A DNA stretch of 64,000 nucleotides, taken from Lachnospiraceae bacterium. Its GTDB lineage: Bacteria; Bacillota; Clostridia; Lachnospirales; Lachnospiraceae. The stretch is taken from positions 124,001-188,000 of the forward strand of contig FUZG01000003.1 of NCBI GenBank assembly GCA_900168235.1, in the 5' to 3' direction. The position numbers and the translations under genes were made by a program. Each line of letters starts with the position of its first letter. Positions within the stretch are counted from its first letter, which is position 1. The notes beneath the pieces were generated by a model. The model was not told where the DNA came from and did no database searches. It was given only the letters and a program-made list of their open reading frames with translations. This document shows, one piece after another, positions 35,101 through 43,838 of this stretch.

Positions 35101-36729
35101 CTAGTTCTCCTTAATTCCTATAAAATATCCATCATAAGCATAATAAGTAAGGTCGTAGTTATCAAGCACATTTTGCTGGGACAGCGAAAATATGTACATG
35201 GTGTCTTCTGACGGATGATATGCGGAATCCTCAGCTATTTCCCTTATATGCAGGTCAAAAGAGCGCGCAAAATAAAAATCGTTAAGCGTCATTCCGTTCT
35301 TTGCCGCATACCCTGCAAAACCATAAAGCTCTTCTTGAGAAAGTTTATCTTTATCCATAAAAACTATGTGCCTGAACTTACCGCTTTCTGCAAGCTCTGT
35401 CCATTTTTTTGCAGGAAGCATATCCTGCACAGGTTCTGTATTAATAACCTCATCATGTTTTTTCTTTATTCCGGGATAAATATCTGCAACCTGTAATATG
35501 AGGCACATGGACGCCAATACGATGATCATTTTTTTGTGCTCATTATCTGCGCTATGACCGATGACTGAAAACGCCCCTGCCATTATAAGATAGAGTGGTA
35601 TCCAGGCGAACCGTCCCGATGAACGGAAGATTTCCCACAGCTTTTTTATCACTCCCGCACCTGACACATCATACTTCCATAAAAGCCACGGACCTGCACT
35701 CACCTTCGCAGATGCTCCTATAAGGACTGCCGCAAAAATGATACCTAAGCCAAATCCCACCACGGGTCTCTGCCATATTTTAGCCTTTACAGCATAAAAT
35801 ACCGAAATGATCATGATGACTATGAAGCCAAGCCCCATATAGGAAAAGCCCTCAACCTGGCCATCCGCATAATATGGTATCTTCGGCAGGATCGATGACC
35901 AGCCGTCGGGGATAAAGAACCCAAGAAGGTTAAAGCTGTAAAACCCAAGCCCCGGCGCATCTGAGCTCATTCCTGAGTGAAATGCACCAAGTATCCATAA
36001 AACAGCCACAGATGAACCCACGAATGACACAGGTACCATGACCGCCCGAATGACCTTCTGTCTTTCATACCGGATACGGACCGCAAGGATCACCGCTATG
36101 AGACCGCACATTCCCAGGTAATACAGATGGATCGACGCACAAAGTGCCCCGAGCACAGCCCAGTGAAATGCCGTTTTTGTCACGCATTTCTTTTCCGAAA
36201 TACCTGCCGGGTCATCCCCATCCACGAGGTAAAAGTATATGGATAATAATAAAAGCCAATGTGAAGCCATGGCGATATGCCAAAACGAACGCCGTATAAA
36301 TGCAGGCGTGATGATAAAGAATATACAGCCGATAAGCCGTATCACAGGATTTTTTACATAACGGGACAGGATCCTTTCCGCTATGATGCCCTGCAGGATA
36401 AAGCATAGAAGCCCCCACATCCCAAAATACTGGAATGAATCCGGCAATATGCCCCTGAATATCTTAAAAAACACAGCGCAGAGCGGGATCGAATCTGTAA
36501 ATATCACAGACACGCTGTACGGATGATCTGCTGTGTTCATCATCCCGATAAGAGGCTGCCACGGAGCCGTACGAAATAACAGCCACCCGTAATAGTGCTG
36601 TCCCGGGTCACCCCTTGTCAGAAAATCTATATATACAGGCGACAGCACCCGTACGCCGAAGATCAGTACAAAAATAACTGCTCCCAGCGCACCCGCTGCC
36701 GCCGTTATGAGCTTTCCCCCAGACTTCAT
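35101..36729 (-). CDS. DUF6311-like multi-spanning membrane protein
   Basis: 542 aa with about 12 membrane segments and a soluble C-terminus (~440-542). LTRGDPGQHYYGWLLFRTAPWQ near residue 38, with an acidic residue just after the first membrane segment, matches the DUF6311 group, which resembles GT-C glycosyltransferases that use polyprenyl-phosphate sugars outside. The function is not shown. GGGGAGAG precedes the ATG. It sits 12 nt after recG and is probably part of the same transcript. Confidence 0.75.
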   Translation of the reverse strand: MKSGGKLITAAAGALGAVIFVLIFGVRVLSPVYIDFLTRGDPGQHYYGWLLFRTAPWQPLIGMMNTADHPYSVSVIFTDSIPLCAVFFKIFRGILPDSFQYFGMWGLLCFILQGIIAERILSRYVKNPVIRLIGCIFFIITPAFIRRSFWHIAMASHWLLLLSIYFYLVDGDDPAGISEKKCVTKTAFHWAVLGALCASIHLYYLGMCGLIAVILAVRIRYERQKVIRAVMVPVSFVGSSVAVLWILGAFHSGMSSDAPGLGFYSFNLLGFFIPDGWSSILPKIPYYADGQVEGFSYMGLGFIVIMIISVFYAVKAKIWQRPVVGFGLGIIFAAVLIGASAKVSAGPWLLWKYDVSGAGVIKKLWEIFRSSGRFAWIPLYLIMAGAFSVIGHSADNEHKKMIIVLASMCLILQVADIYPGIKKKHDEVINTEPVQDMLPAKKWTELAESGKFRHIVFMDKDKLSQEELYGFAGYAAKNGMTLNDFYFARSFDLHIREIAEDSAYHPSEDTMYIFSLSQQNVLDNYDLTYYAYDGYFIGIKEN

Positions 36730-36741
36730 ACTCTCTCCCCT

Positions 36742-38781
36742 TTAGAGCGTGATCCTTCCGGTATCTGCTTCGTATACCATAAGACGTTCCTCGGCTTCTT
36801 TTGAAATATCATGCACAAAAGCCGATGCCGCCTTCAGCATGTCCGCATCATTATAAATATCAGCGATCTTAAAGTCCATGACACCGGACTGCCTGATTCC
36901 GAATAAATCTCCCGGCCCCCGGAGCTTAAGGTCCTCGGATGCGATCTTGAATCCATCATTTGTGGAGCTTAAGACTTTTAAGCGCTTATTGTCCTCTTCC
37001 CCGCCTGCGGTATTTACGAAGATGCAGTAGGACTGTGCTTTTCCTCGTCCCACGCGCCCGCGTATCTGATGAAGCGCCGCAAGTCCAAATTTTTGCGCAT
37101 CCTCTATCATCATTACCGTTGAATTAGGTACGTCTACACCGACTTCGATTACAGTCGTTGATACAAGTACGTCTATCTCATGTTCAGAAAATTGCCTCAT
37201 GATCTCGTTTTTTTCTTTTGGTTTCATTTTACCATGAAGCATGACCACGCGTACGCTGTCGCCGTAGATTTCCTTTAATTTCGCAGAATAATCCGTGACA
37301 TTTTCGCCCTCGACCATCTCGGACTCTTCTACCTGAGGACAGATAACATACGCCTGATGTCCTTCCTGCACCTGTTTCAGGATAAAATTATACGCTTTCT
37401 TACGATATTCGATCCCTACAACAGCATTCTTTATAGGCAGTCGTGCAGCCGGAAGTTCGTCCATAACAGATATATCCAGATCTCCGTAAAGGATTATCGC
37501 AAGTGTACGCGGGATCGGTGTCGCAGACATAACCAGCACATGAGGCACTTTTTTATTTATGGTCTTATCCGCAAGAACCTGTCTCTGATTCACACCAAAC
37601 CTGTGCTGTTCATCAGTTACAACGAGCGCCAGATCCTGAAATACTACATCTTCCTGAATGAGAGCATGGGTTCCGACTACAATACGGGCTTCTCCACTCT
37701 CTATACGTTTCTTTGCTTCACGCTTTTCCTTTGCAGTAAGAGATCCTGTGAGAAGCTCCACCTCGTAATCTATGCCATACTCCTCAAACAGTCCACGTAT
37801 CTTCTCTGCATGCTGAGACGCCAATACTTCAGTTGGTGCCATCATCGCACTCTGATAACCATTCGCAGCCGCTGTGAGCATCGCAAGAAGCGCAACGATA
37901 GTTTTTCCGCTTCCCACGTCACCCTGTACCAGACGGTTCATGGCTCTTTCTCCGCCTACATCATTCAGCACATCCCGAAAAGCACGCATCTGGGCTCCGG
38001 TGAGCTTGTACGGGAGACTTCCAATGAGCTTATTTGTCTCATCTGCCTCTTCCATATGAAAATCATTATGAGAAGCAGCATTTTCTGTCTTCATGCGTCT
38101 TATAGACAGCAAAAACGAAAGATACTCATTAAACGCAAGACGTTTTCTGGCTTTCGTCATGCGCTCCGGTGATGCAGGCGAATGTACGGTTCGTAAAGAA
38201 GTTTCCAGCTCCGGAAGATCAAGCTTATCCATTTCTTCTTTTGTTAGAAAGTCCGCTATAGGTGATACAGCATCAAACGCCCCCTTAACAGCCTTCTCTA
38301 TGCCTTTTGATGTCAGGCCATGCGTAAGCGGGTAAACCGGATGGAGAACTCCTTTCTGCCTGTCATACTCATCCAGTCGGAACATCTTTGGATGCTCCAG
38401 CGATACCGTACCTCTGTTAAACTTCACTTTCCCGAGAAACACTCTGGTACTCCCGGGCTGCAGGGTCTTTTTCAGATACGGCTGATTGTACCAGGAGAGC
38501 TTTACGCTTCCTGTTTCATCACTTCCAAAGGCATTTAGGATAGATAGACGTCTCACATGGATAAGTGAGGGAACACCCTGAACCGTGAGCCTTACAGCCG
38601 CAAGCTCACCCTCTTTTGCCTCAAGGAGCGATGATGCAGTCCTGATTTCGGGATTTATCACAAAATCCCTCGGGATATACAGTAAAAGATCCCATAAAGA
38701 AAAGACGCCCACCTTGCCGAACAAAGTGGATGTCTTTTCCCCGATTCCTTTTAAGTTTTGAATAGAATCCGATAATTTCAT
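36742..38781 (-). CDS. recG: ATP-dependent DNA helicase RecG
   Basis: 679 aa, full length. The wedge/OB domain (about 1-200) precedes helicase motifs: RLVQGDVGSGKT (I), MAPTEVLASQHAE, TDEQHRFGVNQR (II, DEQH), MSATPIPRTL (III), STTVIEVGVDVPN and QIRGRVGRG (VI). RecG reverses stalled forks and branch-migrates Holliday junctions, overlapping in role with RuvAB encoded further right. It follows fakA by 5 nt, the usual order in Firmicutes. Confidence 0.96.
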   Translation of the reverse strand: MKLSDSIQNLKGIGEKTSTLFGKVGVFSLWDLLLYIPRDFVINPEIRTASSLLEAKEGELAAVRLTVQGVPSLIHVRRLSILNAFGSDETGSVKLSWYNQPYLKKTLQPGSTRVFLGKVKFNRGTVSLEHPKMFRLDEYDRQKGVLHPVYPLTHGLTSKGIEKAVKGAFDAVSPIADFLTKEEMDKLDLPELETSLRTVHSPASPERMTKARKRLAFNEYLSFLLSIRRMKTENAASHNDFHMEEADETNKLIGSLPYKLTGAQMRAFRDVLNDVGGERAMNRLVQGDVGSGKTIVALLAMLTAAANGYQSAMMAPTEVLASQHAEKIRGLFEEYGIDYEVELLTGSLTAKEKREAKKRIESGEARIVVGTHALIQEDVVFQDLALVVTDEQHRFGVNQRQVLADKTINKKVPHVLVMSATPIPRTLAIILYGDLDISVMDELPAARLPIKNAVVGIEYRKKAYNFILKQVQEGHQAYVICPQVEESEMVEGENVTDYSAKLKEIYGDSVRVVMLHGKMKPKEKNEIMRQFSEHEIDVLVSTTVIEVGVDVPNSTVMMIEDAQKFGLAALHQIRGRVGRGKAQSYCIFVNTAGGEEDNKRLKVLSSTNDGFKIASEDLKLRGPGDLFGIRQSGVMDFKIADIYNDADMLKAASAFVHDISKEAEERLMVYEADTGRITL

Positions 38782-38786
38782 CTGAT

Positions 38787-40493
38787 TTATTCCACGGAAA
38801 CAATATAGTAATAGATAGGCTGTCCGCCTTCCTGAACTTCGATCTCGACATCAGGATAAGCCTCTCCTAAGAGACCTGCGAGGACTTCTGCCTTTTCTTC
38901 AGTTACCTGATCTCCATAGTAAAGTGTGATAAGCTCTGAATCCTCATCAACCATGGCTTCTACCATTTCCTTTACTGTGTTGTTGATCTCCTGACCAACA
39001 GCGAGGATAGCATGATCGCCGATACCCATGATATCGCCTGAATGGATGGTGTGTCCATCGATCTCAGTATCACGTACAGCGTATGTAACCTCTCCTGTCT
39101 TTACAGTCTGGAGAGCATCTGTCATTTCCTGACGGTTCTCCTCAGCAGAATGATCCGGAATAAAGTTGATCATTGCTGTGATACCCTGCGGGATAGACTT
39201 ACTCGGGATAACGATGACCTTCTTGTCTTCGCTGAGGTCTGCTGCCTGGCTTGCCGCAAGAATGATGTTCTTGTTGTTCGGCAGAACGAAAATGGTATCT
39301 GCATTTACCTTTTCAACAGCATCAAGGATATCCTCTGTGGAAGGATTCATTGTCTGTCCGCCGGAAATTACCACATCAGCGCCAAGACCCTTGAATACCT
39401 CTGTAAGACCTTCGCCTACAGATACTGTGATGAAGCCAAATTCCTTCTTCTCCATCGGAATCTCAGGTTCTTCAGCCTTATCAACTGTTCCTTCGCTGTT
39501 TCCGTCGATTTCCTGATACTTACCGCCGTCGAGCTTGAAGAGACGCTCATTGTGCTCTTCTCTCATGTTATCGACCTTCATGTTGGTCAGATAACCGTAT
39601 TTCAGACCTTCTTCAAAAGCACGGCCCGGATGATTTGTGTGCACATGGACCTTTACGATATCTTCCATTGCTACACATACGATAGAATCACCGATAGACT
39701 CAAGGAATGCCTTGAAATCTGCCTCATTCTTGGAATTAAATACTCTCTCCAGATTTACGATGAACTCTGTGCAGTATCCGAATTTGATATCTGCATTTGC
39801 AACTGCATCACGGTTGATGCCCTGAGGCTCTGCAGATGTCTGGCTCACTTCCAGATCAAGTGAGATTTCCTTACCCTGAATACAATCAAGAACGCCGCGG
39901 ATAACTTCGATAAGACCTGCTCCGCCGGAATCAACTACGCCTGCCTCTTTCAGTACCGGAAGAAGCTCCGGTGTCTGGGACAGAACATACTCACCATGCT
40001 GAAGAACCTGAACGATGAACTCCTCTGTTGAAAGGGACTTATCCTCTGCAAGCTCGTTTGCCTTTTCGGAAATTCCTCTCGCAACTGTAAGGATAGTACC
40101 TTCCTTCGGCTTCATTACAGCCTTGTATGCAGTCTCTACAGCCTTATTGAATGATGCTGCGAGAACCGGTGCATCAAGCTCCTCATGTTCCTGAGCTACC
40201 TTTGTAAATCCTCTGAGGAGCTGTGACAGGATAACACCTGAGTTACCACGGGCTCCGCGAAGAGATCCCATGGAAATGCCCTTACATACAGTCTTCATAT
40301 CTGCTGTCTCCGGAAGTGCTGCCACTTCTTTTGCTGCAGATGTGATGGTCATAGTCATGTTCGTACCTGTATCACCATCCGGCACAGGAAATACATTTAA
40401 TTCGTTGATCCGTTCTTTGTTGGCGTTCAGATTGTTCGCAGCAAAAAGAAAGCACTGACGAACAGCACGCGCATCGATCTTTTCAATGGACAA
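38787..40493 (-). CDS. fakA: DAK2-domain fatty acid kinase catalytic subunit (FakA/YloV)
   Basis: 568 aa. The N-terminal Dak phosphatase-type domain begins with NVFPVPDGDTGTNM and GARGNSGVILSQLLRG (nucleotide binding), with VVDSGGAGL later; a middle domain and the C-terminal Dak1_2 domain (about 310-568) follow. FakA phosphorylates fatty acids held by a DegV-type FakB, which is not encoded here. The start is most likely a TTG 9 nt after AGGAGG; an upstream TTG extends the frame but overlaps the site. It follows asp23 by 20 nt, the common asp23-yloV-recG order. Confidence 0.93.
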   Translation of the reverse strand: MSIEKIDARAVRQCFLFAANNLNANKERINELNVFPVPDGDTGTNMTMTITSAAKEVAALPETADMKTVCKGISMGSLRGARGNSGVILSQLLRGFTKVAQEHEELDAPVLAASFNKAVETAYKAVMKPKEGTILTVARGISEKANELAEDKSLSTEEFIVQVLQHGEYVLSQTPELLPVLKEAGVVDSGGAGLIEVIRGVLDCIQGKEISLDLEVSQTSAEPQGINRDAVANADIKFGYCTEFIVNLERVFNSKNEADFKAFLESIGDSIVCVAMEDIVKVHVHTNHPGRAFEEGLKYGYLTNMKVDNMREEHNERLFKLDGGKYQEIDGNSEGTVDKAEEPEIPMEKKEFGFITVSVGEGLTEVFKGLGADVVISGGQTMNPSTEDILDAVEKVNADTIFVLPNNKNIILAASQAADLSEDKKVIVIPSKSIPQGITAMINFIPDHSAEENRQEMTDALQTVKTGEVTYAVRDTEIDGHTIHSGDIMGIGDHAILAVGQEINNTVKEMVEAMVDEDSELITLYYGDQVTEEKAEVLAGLLGEAYPDVEIEVQEGGQPIYYYIVSVE

Positions 40494-40513
40494 TTTCAAA
40501 ATCCTCCTGAATG

Positions 40514-40870
40514 TCAATCAATAACTCTGACGCCCTCGACATAGATATTGATCTTCTCTACTTCAAAGCCTGTATATTTTTCAAGCTTGTATTTTACTGC
40601 ATCGACCAGATTTTCTGCAACAGCCTGTATACTTACTCCGTAAGCTACGATAACATGCAGATCGATGATCAGTTTATTAGCATTAAATGTGACGTTTATT
40701 CCTCTTGAGAGATTATCTCCTCCGAGGAGTTTTACCAGACCGTCCTTTACAGATACAGCAGCCATTCCGACAATTCCGAAGCACTCGGTTGCCTCATTGC
40801 CTGCGTACTGCGCAATCGCATCTGTGTCAATGACAATATTGCCAAGTTCGGTACTCATGCGTCCCTTCAT
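40514..40870 (-). CDS. Asp23/YloU family protein
   Basis: 118 aa. The Asp23 family (PF03780) is recognisable from ELGNIVIDTDAIAQYAGNEATEC and the C-terminal KYKLEKYTGFEVEKINIYVEGVRV. Members are cell-envelope stress-associated proteins at the membrane in Firmicutes. ATG at 40870 follows GGAG by 6 nt; an ATG four codons later, with AAGGG upstream, is an equally good start. It is the first gene after a promoter and heads the asp23-fakA-recG run. Confidence 0.9.
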   Translation of the reverse strand: MKGRMSTELGNIVIDTDAIAQYAGNEATECFGIVGMAAVSVKDGLVKLLGGDNLSRGINVTFNANKLIIDLHVIVAYGVSIQAVAENLVDAVKYKLEKYTGFEVEKINIYVEGVRVID

Positions 40871-40981
40871 GTCTGTCTCCAATCCGAAGCGTCTTTTCAA
40901 AGATTATGCTGCCTGCTGCGCTCCATCGCCGACAGCCTGCCGGAGCGGATCAGATTCTGCCCCGCAGTCAAAATCTACAAT

Positions 40982-41010
40982 ATTATATCGCTTTTAGCAG
41001 AAAATGAAAA
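40982..41010 (-). promoter_or_regulatory. Promoter of the asp23-fakA-recG run
   Basis: Perfect -10 TATAAT (40982-40987), 17-bp spacer and -35 TTTTCA (4 of 6), 112 bp before the asp23 start. Confidence 0.6.
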
Positions 41011-41026
41011 GTGGTTTGAAAACAGC

Positions 41027-41060
41027 AAAAAAGTCGGATGACATTCATCACCCGACTTTA
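41027..41060 (-). terminator. Terminator of rpmB
   Basis: An 11-12-bp stem (AAGTCGG... with one wobble) and a short loop, followed by TTTTTT, 26 bp after the rpmB stop. Confidence 0.85.
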
Positions 41061-41086
41061 CCGATCTCAATATAATAAAGAAGATG

Positions 41087-41272
41087 TTATGCACGCTCAA
41101 CTGCGCCGGAACGCAGGCAGCGGCTGCAAACATAAAGCCTCTTCGGAACGCCGTTCACCTTACACTTAACATGCTTGATATTAGACTTCCAGATATGGTT
41201 TGACCTTCTATGAGAATGGCTGACATTATTACCGAAATGAACGTCTTTACCACAAATAGCACACTTTGCCAT
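41087..41272 (-). CDS. rpmB: 50S ribosomal protein L28, zinc-ribbon form
   Basis: 61 aa. MAKCAICGKDVHFGNNVSHS and RLYVCSRCLRSG carry the two CxxC pairs of the zinc-binding (C+) L28 form, so it likely binds zinc. AAGGAGG precedes the ATG. Own promoter and terminator surround it, so it is a single-gene unit next to asp23, as in many Firmicutes (where the two are often divergent; here both are on the minus strand). Confidence 0.96.
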   Translation of the reverse strand: MAKCAICGKDVHFGNNVSHSHRRSNHIWKSNIKHVKCKVNGVPKRLYVCSRCLRSGAVERA

Positions 41273-41332
41273 GATAACACCTCCTTGCAGACGAAGTTTT
41301 TGGGGGTCATCTTTCAGACCCGCAACATCGAT

Positions 41333-41361
41333 ATTCTATCAGAACAGTTTTGCAAATGCAA
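41333..41361 (-). promoter_or_regulatory. Promoter of rpmB
   Basis: -35 TTGCAT, 17-bp spacer and -10 TAGAAT with extended TGA, about 60 bp before the start codon. Confidence 0.65.
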
Positions 41362-41426
41362 GCACTTTTTCTTTTTATTTTTAGAACAATCTGTCAGCGC
41401 CTGAAATTGCGCTGTTTTTACAGGCT

Positions 41427-41828
41427 TCAGCCGTTTTCTGTGCGGTCAAATGCTATATCTACAGCATCCGCATCTGATACATCAGTAGAATCGGGCTTAG
41501 GCTCGGTAAACTTATTTACAAGCTCAGGAATCATATCCAGGATCTTTGTCATGGTATCCTGATTCTTTACATTTACAAGGCGCACCTTGCCGTCGTGAAG
41601 CACGAGGACTGATGAAGGAGACATTTTTCCTCCGATTCCGCCGCCGCTCTTTCCCTTTTTGTCATCGATACCTGTTCCTACACCCATGCCGAAGCTCACT
41701 TCCACGAGCGGGATCAGTGTTGTATCACCGAGAACGATAGGCTCTCCCACTACTGTCTTTGAGGAAAGGAAAGATCCCATGCCGTTCATAAGCTGTCCAA
41801 TTACTTCATCAACCTTCTTATCTGCCAT
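41427..41828 (-). CDS. ytfJ: GerW/YtfJ family protein
   Basis: 133 aa. The YtfJ family (PF09579) is clear from VGEPIVLGDTTLIPLVEVSFGMGVG, the Gly-rich GKSGGGIGGKMSPSSVLV and the NVKNQDTMTKILDMIPELV end. In Bacillus it is a spore protein needed for germination, but relatives occur in Lachnospiraceae with and without known sporulation, so it does not prove spore formation. GAAGGAG precedes the ATG. The DUF2953 (YtfI-like) gene lies 43 nt upstream, the same pairing as in Bacillus. Confidence 0.9.
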   Translation of the reverse strand: MADKKVDEVIGQLMNGMGSFLSSKTVVGEPIVLGDTTLIPLVEVSFGMGVGTGIDDKKGKSGGGIGGKMSPSSVLVLHDGKVRLVNVKNQDTMTKILDMIPELVNKFTEPKPDSTDVSDADAVDIAFDRTENG

Positions 41829-41871
41829 TTATGCTCCTTCGTGCGCATGCCGCACATATTTTTTCAAATCT

Positions 41872-42879
41872 TTATGCCGCTTGTCTTTGGATATCTTTAC
41901 GACGTCCTCTCTTAAAACGGCTGATAACCCTCTTCAGCTTTTTATTAAAATAAAGCTTTGCTCCGATAACTATCGGGAAAAATAACTGAATATGACCCGC
42001 TATACAGAGATCACCTTCAAGGACCTCGTCTTCAAATTCCGGCTGTACCTGCAGATGCCTGCCGAAAACAGGTCCCACGGCGCAGAGCGTTCCGAAAGCC
42101 TCTCCTGTGGTCATTGGATCCGATAAGCCAAAATGGAGTCTTAACTTCCACTTCCGCGGTTTTATCCGTCTCCATAAAAATCCTGTCTTATCCAGTACGT
42201 ATGCCAGTACTTCCTGTGTTTCCGCATCATTCCACAGATTTTTGTAGTAGGAAATATCCAATAAAATCTGCTTTATTTTATCACAGAACCTTTTTATTGT
42301 GTAGCCGAGATTCCTCAGCGCTTCCGCTGTTTTCCTAAAGAATCCGCGGATCTTATCTGTAAATTTGACCTGCGGTTCCTGCTCGTCCCCGGATTCTTCT
42401 GAATACCCATCGTCATACAGCTCTTTTTCTATATCAACGATATCCTTCTCCGGTTCAGGGGATTCAGATTCAGGGCACTCCGATACTGTACCTTTTTCAC
42501 CAGTCTCTGCCGGAAGAGTCGTCTCCTGAAGATCTGTCCCATCCGGCACAGGATCATAGTCCGGCGGAAGATCCGTATCTTCATCATCCGTGTCTTGCTC
42601 TTCTTTTCCCGGGATGATGCGGATACCTGCCACACGGACTTCATAACCTATTCCGCGACCGCCTTCTCCGGGCTCCGCCCATACCTCTGCATGCAGAAAT
42701 TTCAAAAGCCACGTTACATCCACATGCCCTTCATATTTTTTTGCATTTTGATCGAACAATGCATTTATGCGGTATCTGACGGGCAGAAAAAGTATCATGC
42801 ACAGGATCAGTATACCAAGACCGATCACCGCCAGCAGGGTTATCCCAATAACCTTTAAGACTGTAAGGAATATCATCAT
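41872..42879 (-). CDS. DUF2953 (YtfI-like) membrane-associated protein
   Basis: 335 aa. An N-terminal membrane segment (about 5-30), then FLPVRYRINALFD and the DUF2953 beta-rich core. A long acidic, Glu/Asp/Pro-rich stretch (about 90-165) is inserted before the conserved KIKQILLDISYYKNLWNDAETQEVL and LHFGLSDPMTTGEAFG region. Function is unknown; in sporulating relatives it partners YtfJ. The start overlaps the preceding stop by 4 nt. The acidic insert is a point of difference from Bacillus YtfI. Confidence 0.85.
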   Translation of the reverse strand: MMIFLTVLKVIGITLLAVIGLGILILCMILFLPVRYRINALFDQNAKKYEGHVDVTWLLKFLHAEVWAEPGEGGRGIGYEVRVAGIRIIPGKEEQDTDDEDTDLPPDYDPVPDGTDLQETTLPAETGEKGTVSECPESESPEPEKDIVDIEKELYDDGYSEESGDEQEPQVKFTDKIRGFFRKTAEALRNLGYTIKRFCDKIKQILLDISYYKNLWNDAETQEVLAYVLDKTGFLWRRIKPRKWKLRLHFGLSDPMTTGEAFGTLCAVGPVFGRHLQVQPEFEDEVLEGDLCIAGHIQLFFPIVIGAKLYFNKKLKRVISRFKRGRRKDIQRQAA

Positions 42880-43262
42880 TCTTCCTGATCTCCTTCCTGA
42901 GTCTCCGCGGTGCCCTCAACTTTTATAGTATGATCGATCAATATATACTTTCTCTGCTTACCTTCGAGAAACTTACGAACATCCATGCCGCCGGTCTCAG
43001 CTATGGTATCCTCCAGGATCCTCTGGACGACTTTTACCGCCTCGTTATATCCGCAGGCTATCCCGGCGATCAGTATGTTTTTCCGCAAAAAAGCCTGCTG
43101 CATCATGGATGAATGATATATTTCCAGAAGATCATTTCCCGCCTGCGGTACAGCAATGCAGTACACATTTAACATGCCTGCTCCGGAGAGAAGCTTTCTT
43201 CTTATTTTCCGAGCTTTTTTCTGTGCCGTTTCTCCGCAGTATAATTCACGGATAAATCTCAA
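42876..43262 (-). CDS. Hypothetical protein (128 aa)
   Basis: I do not recognise a family. The protein is mixed alpha/beta, without a signal peptide or clear membrane segment, and ends in an acidic tail (EGTAETQEGDQEE). QKKARKIRRKLLSGAGMLNVYCIAVPQ and LIAGIACGYNEAVKVVQRI are the more ordered parts. The start is a TTG after a strong GGAGGGGAG, 7-8 nt away. It overlaps DUF2953 by 4 nt, so it is a real co-translated gene in the Nudix-ytfJ run. Confidence 0.7.
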   Translation of the reverse strand: MRFIRELYCGETAQKKARKIRRKLLSGAGMLNVYCIAVPQAGNDLLEIYHSSMMQQAFLRKNILIAGIACGYNEAVKVVQRILEDTIAETGGMDVRKFLEGKQRKYILIDHTIKVEGTAETQEGDQEE

Positions 43263-43303
43263 GTTTCTCCCCTCCCTTCATGTTATTCCTAAGACACCGG
43301 ATA

Positions 43304-43810
43304 TCAGTTTTCTTTATGCTGACGCTCCTGCCTGGCTCTGCGTTCCTCTTCCTTACGGTGCTTTCTTCTCTTCCTCTCCTGGAATAAAGCATATCCCTTT
43401 TGGAGAATTTCTCTCTCGTTCTGAAAGCGTATCAGATGTATCGCTTCATGATACTTGTAATAACCCGAATCAAAAAAGTATTCCTGTCTCTGAGGATGGC
43501 TGAAATAGCTGTCAGACTCCATCAGAAACCAGTGAACTGTCTTATTTACCACGCCTTCCGGCACTCTGAAAGTATATCCGCTCTTTCCAATGTAATCGAC
43601 GATCCTTGCATCAACCCCGGTTTCTTCCTTTACTTCACGGAGAGCTGTCTGCATTTCCGTCTCGCCTGTTTCCATAGTCCCCTTCGGAAGAACCCATCCA
43701 TCGTAATGATTTTTGTAATCTTTATACAAAAGGAGTATTTTTCCCCTGTATATAACAATTCCGCCGCAGCTGGTAGCTTCGATCACATGCTCCCTTCTCA
43801 CTGCTTCCAT
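43304..43810 (-). CDS. Nudix hydrolase
   Basis: 168 aa. The Nudix box is complete: GTMETGETEMQTALREVKEE then TGV, within LPKG...; the N-terminal strand is ATSCGGIVIY. It probably hydrolyses a nucleoside diphosphate derivative or diadenosine/capped substrate; the family cannot be subtyped further here. The long basic tail (ERKRRKHRKEEERRARQER) is unusual and could bind nucleic acid. The frame opens 17 codons earlier, but the ATG at 43810 has GGAGG 4 nt before it. It lies 28 nt after the penicillin-binding protein gene. Confidence 0.9.
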   Translation of the reverse strand: MEAVRREHVIEATSCGGIVIYRGKILLLYKDYKNHYDGWVLPKGTMETGETEMQTALREVKEETGVDARIVDYIGKSGYTFRVPEGVVNKTVHWFLMESDSYFSHPQRQEYFFDSGYYKYHEAIHLIRFQNEREILQKGYALFQERKRRKHRKEEERRARQERQHKEN

Positions 43811-43838
43811 AAAACCTCCGTCCGGGCATTTTGCCCTC

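Noticed and set aside
37357-38172. A 271-codon plus-strand frame over recG, and similar ones over fakA and oppA
   Set aside because: Low-complexity antisense frames of strongly conserved genes; composition and motifs favour the minus-strand genes.
40901-40980. A tRNA-like G/C-rich stretch before asp23
   Set aside because: It does not fold as a cloverleaf and has no T-loop consensus.
41427-42879. Evidence that the organism makes spores
   Set aside because: YtfJ and DUF2953 proteins also occur in relatives not known to sporulate; no other sporulation gene is visible.
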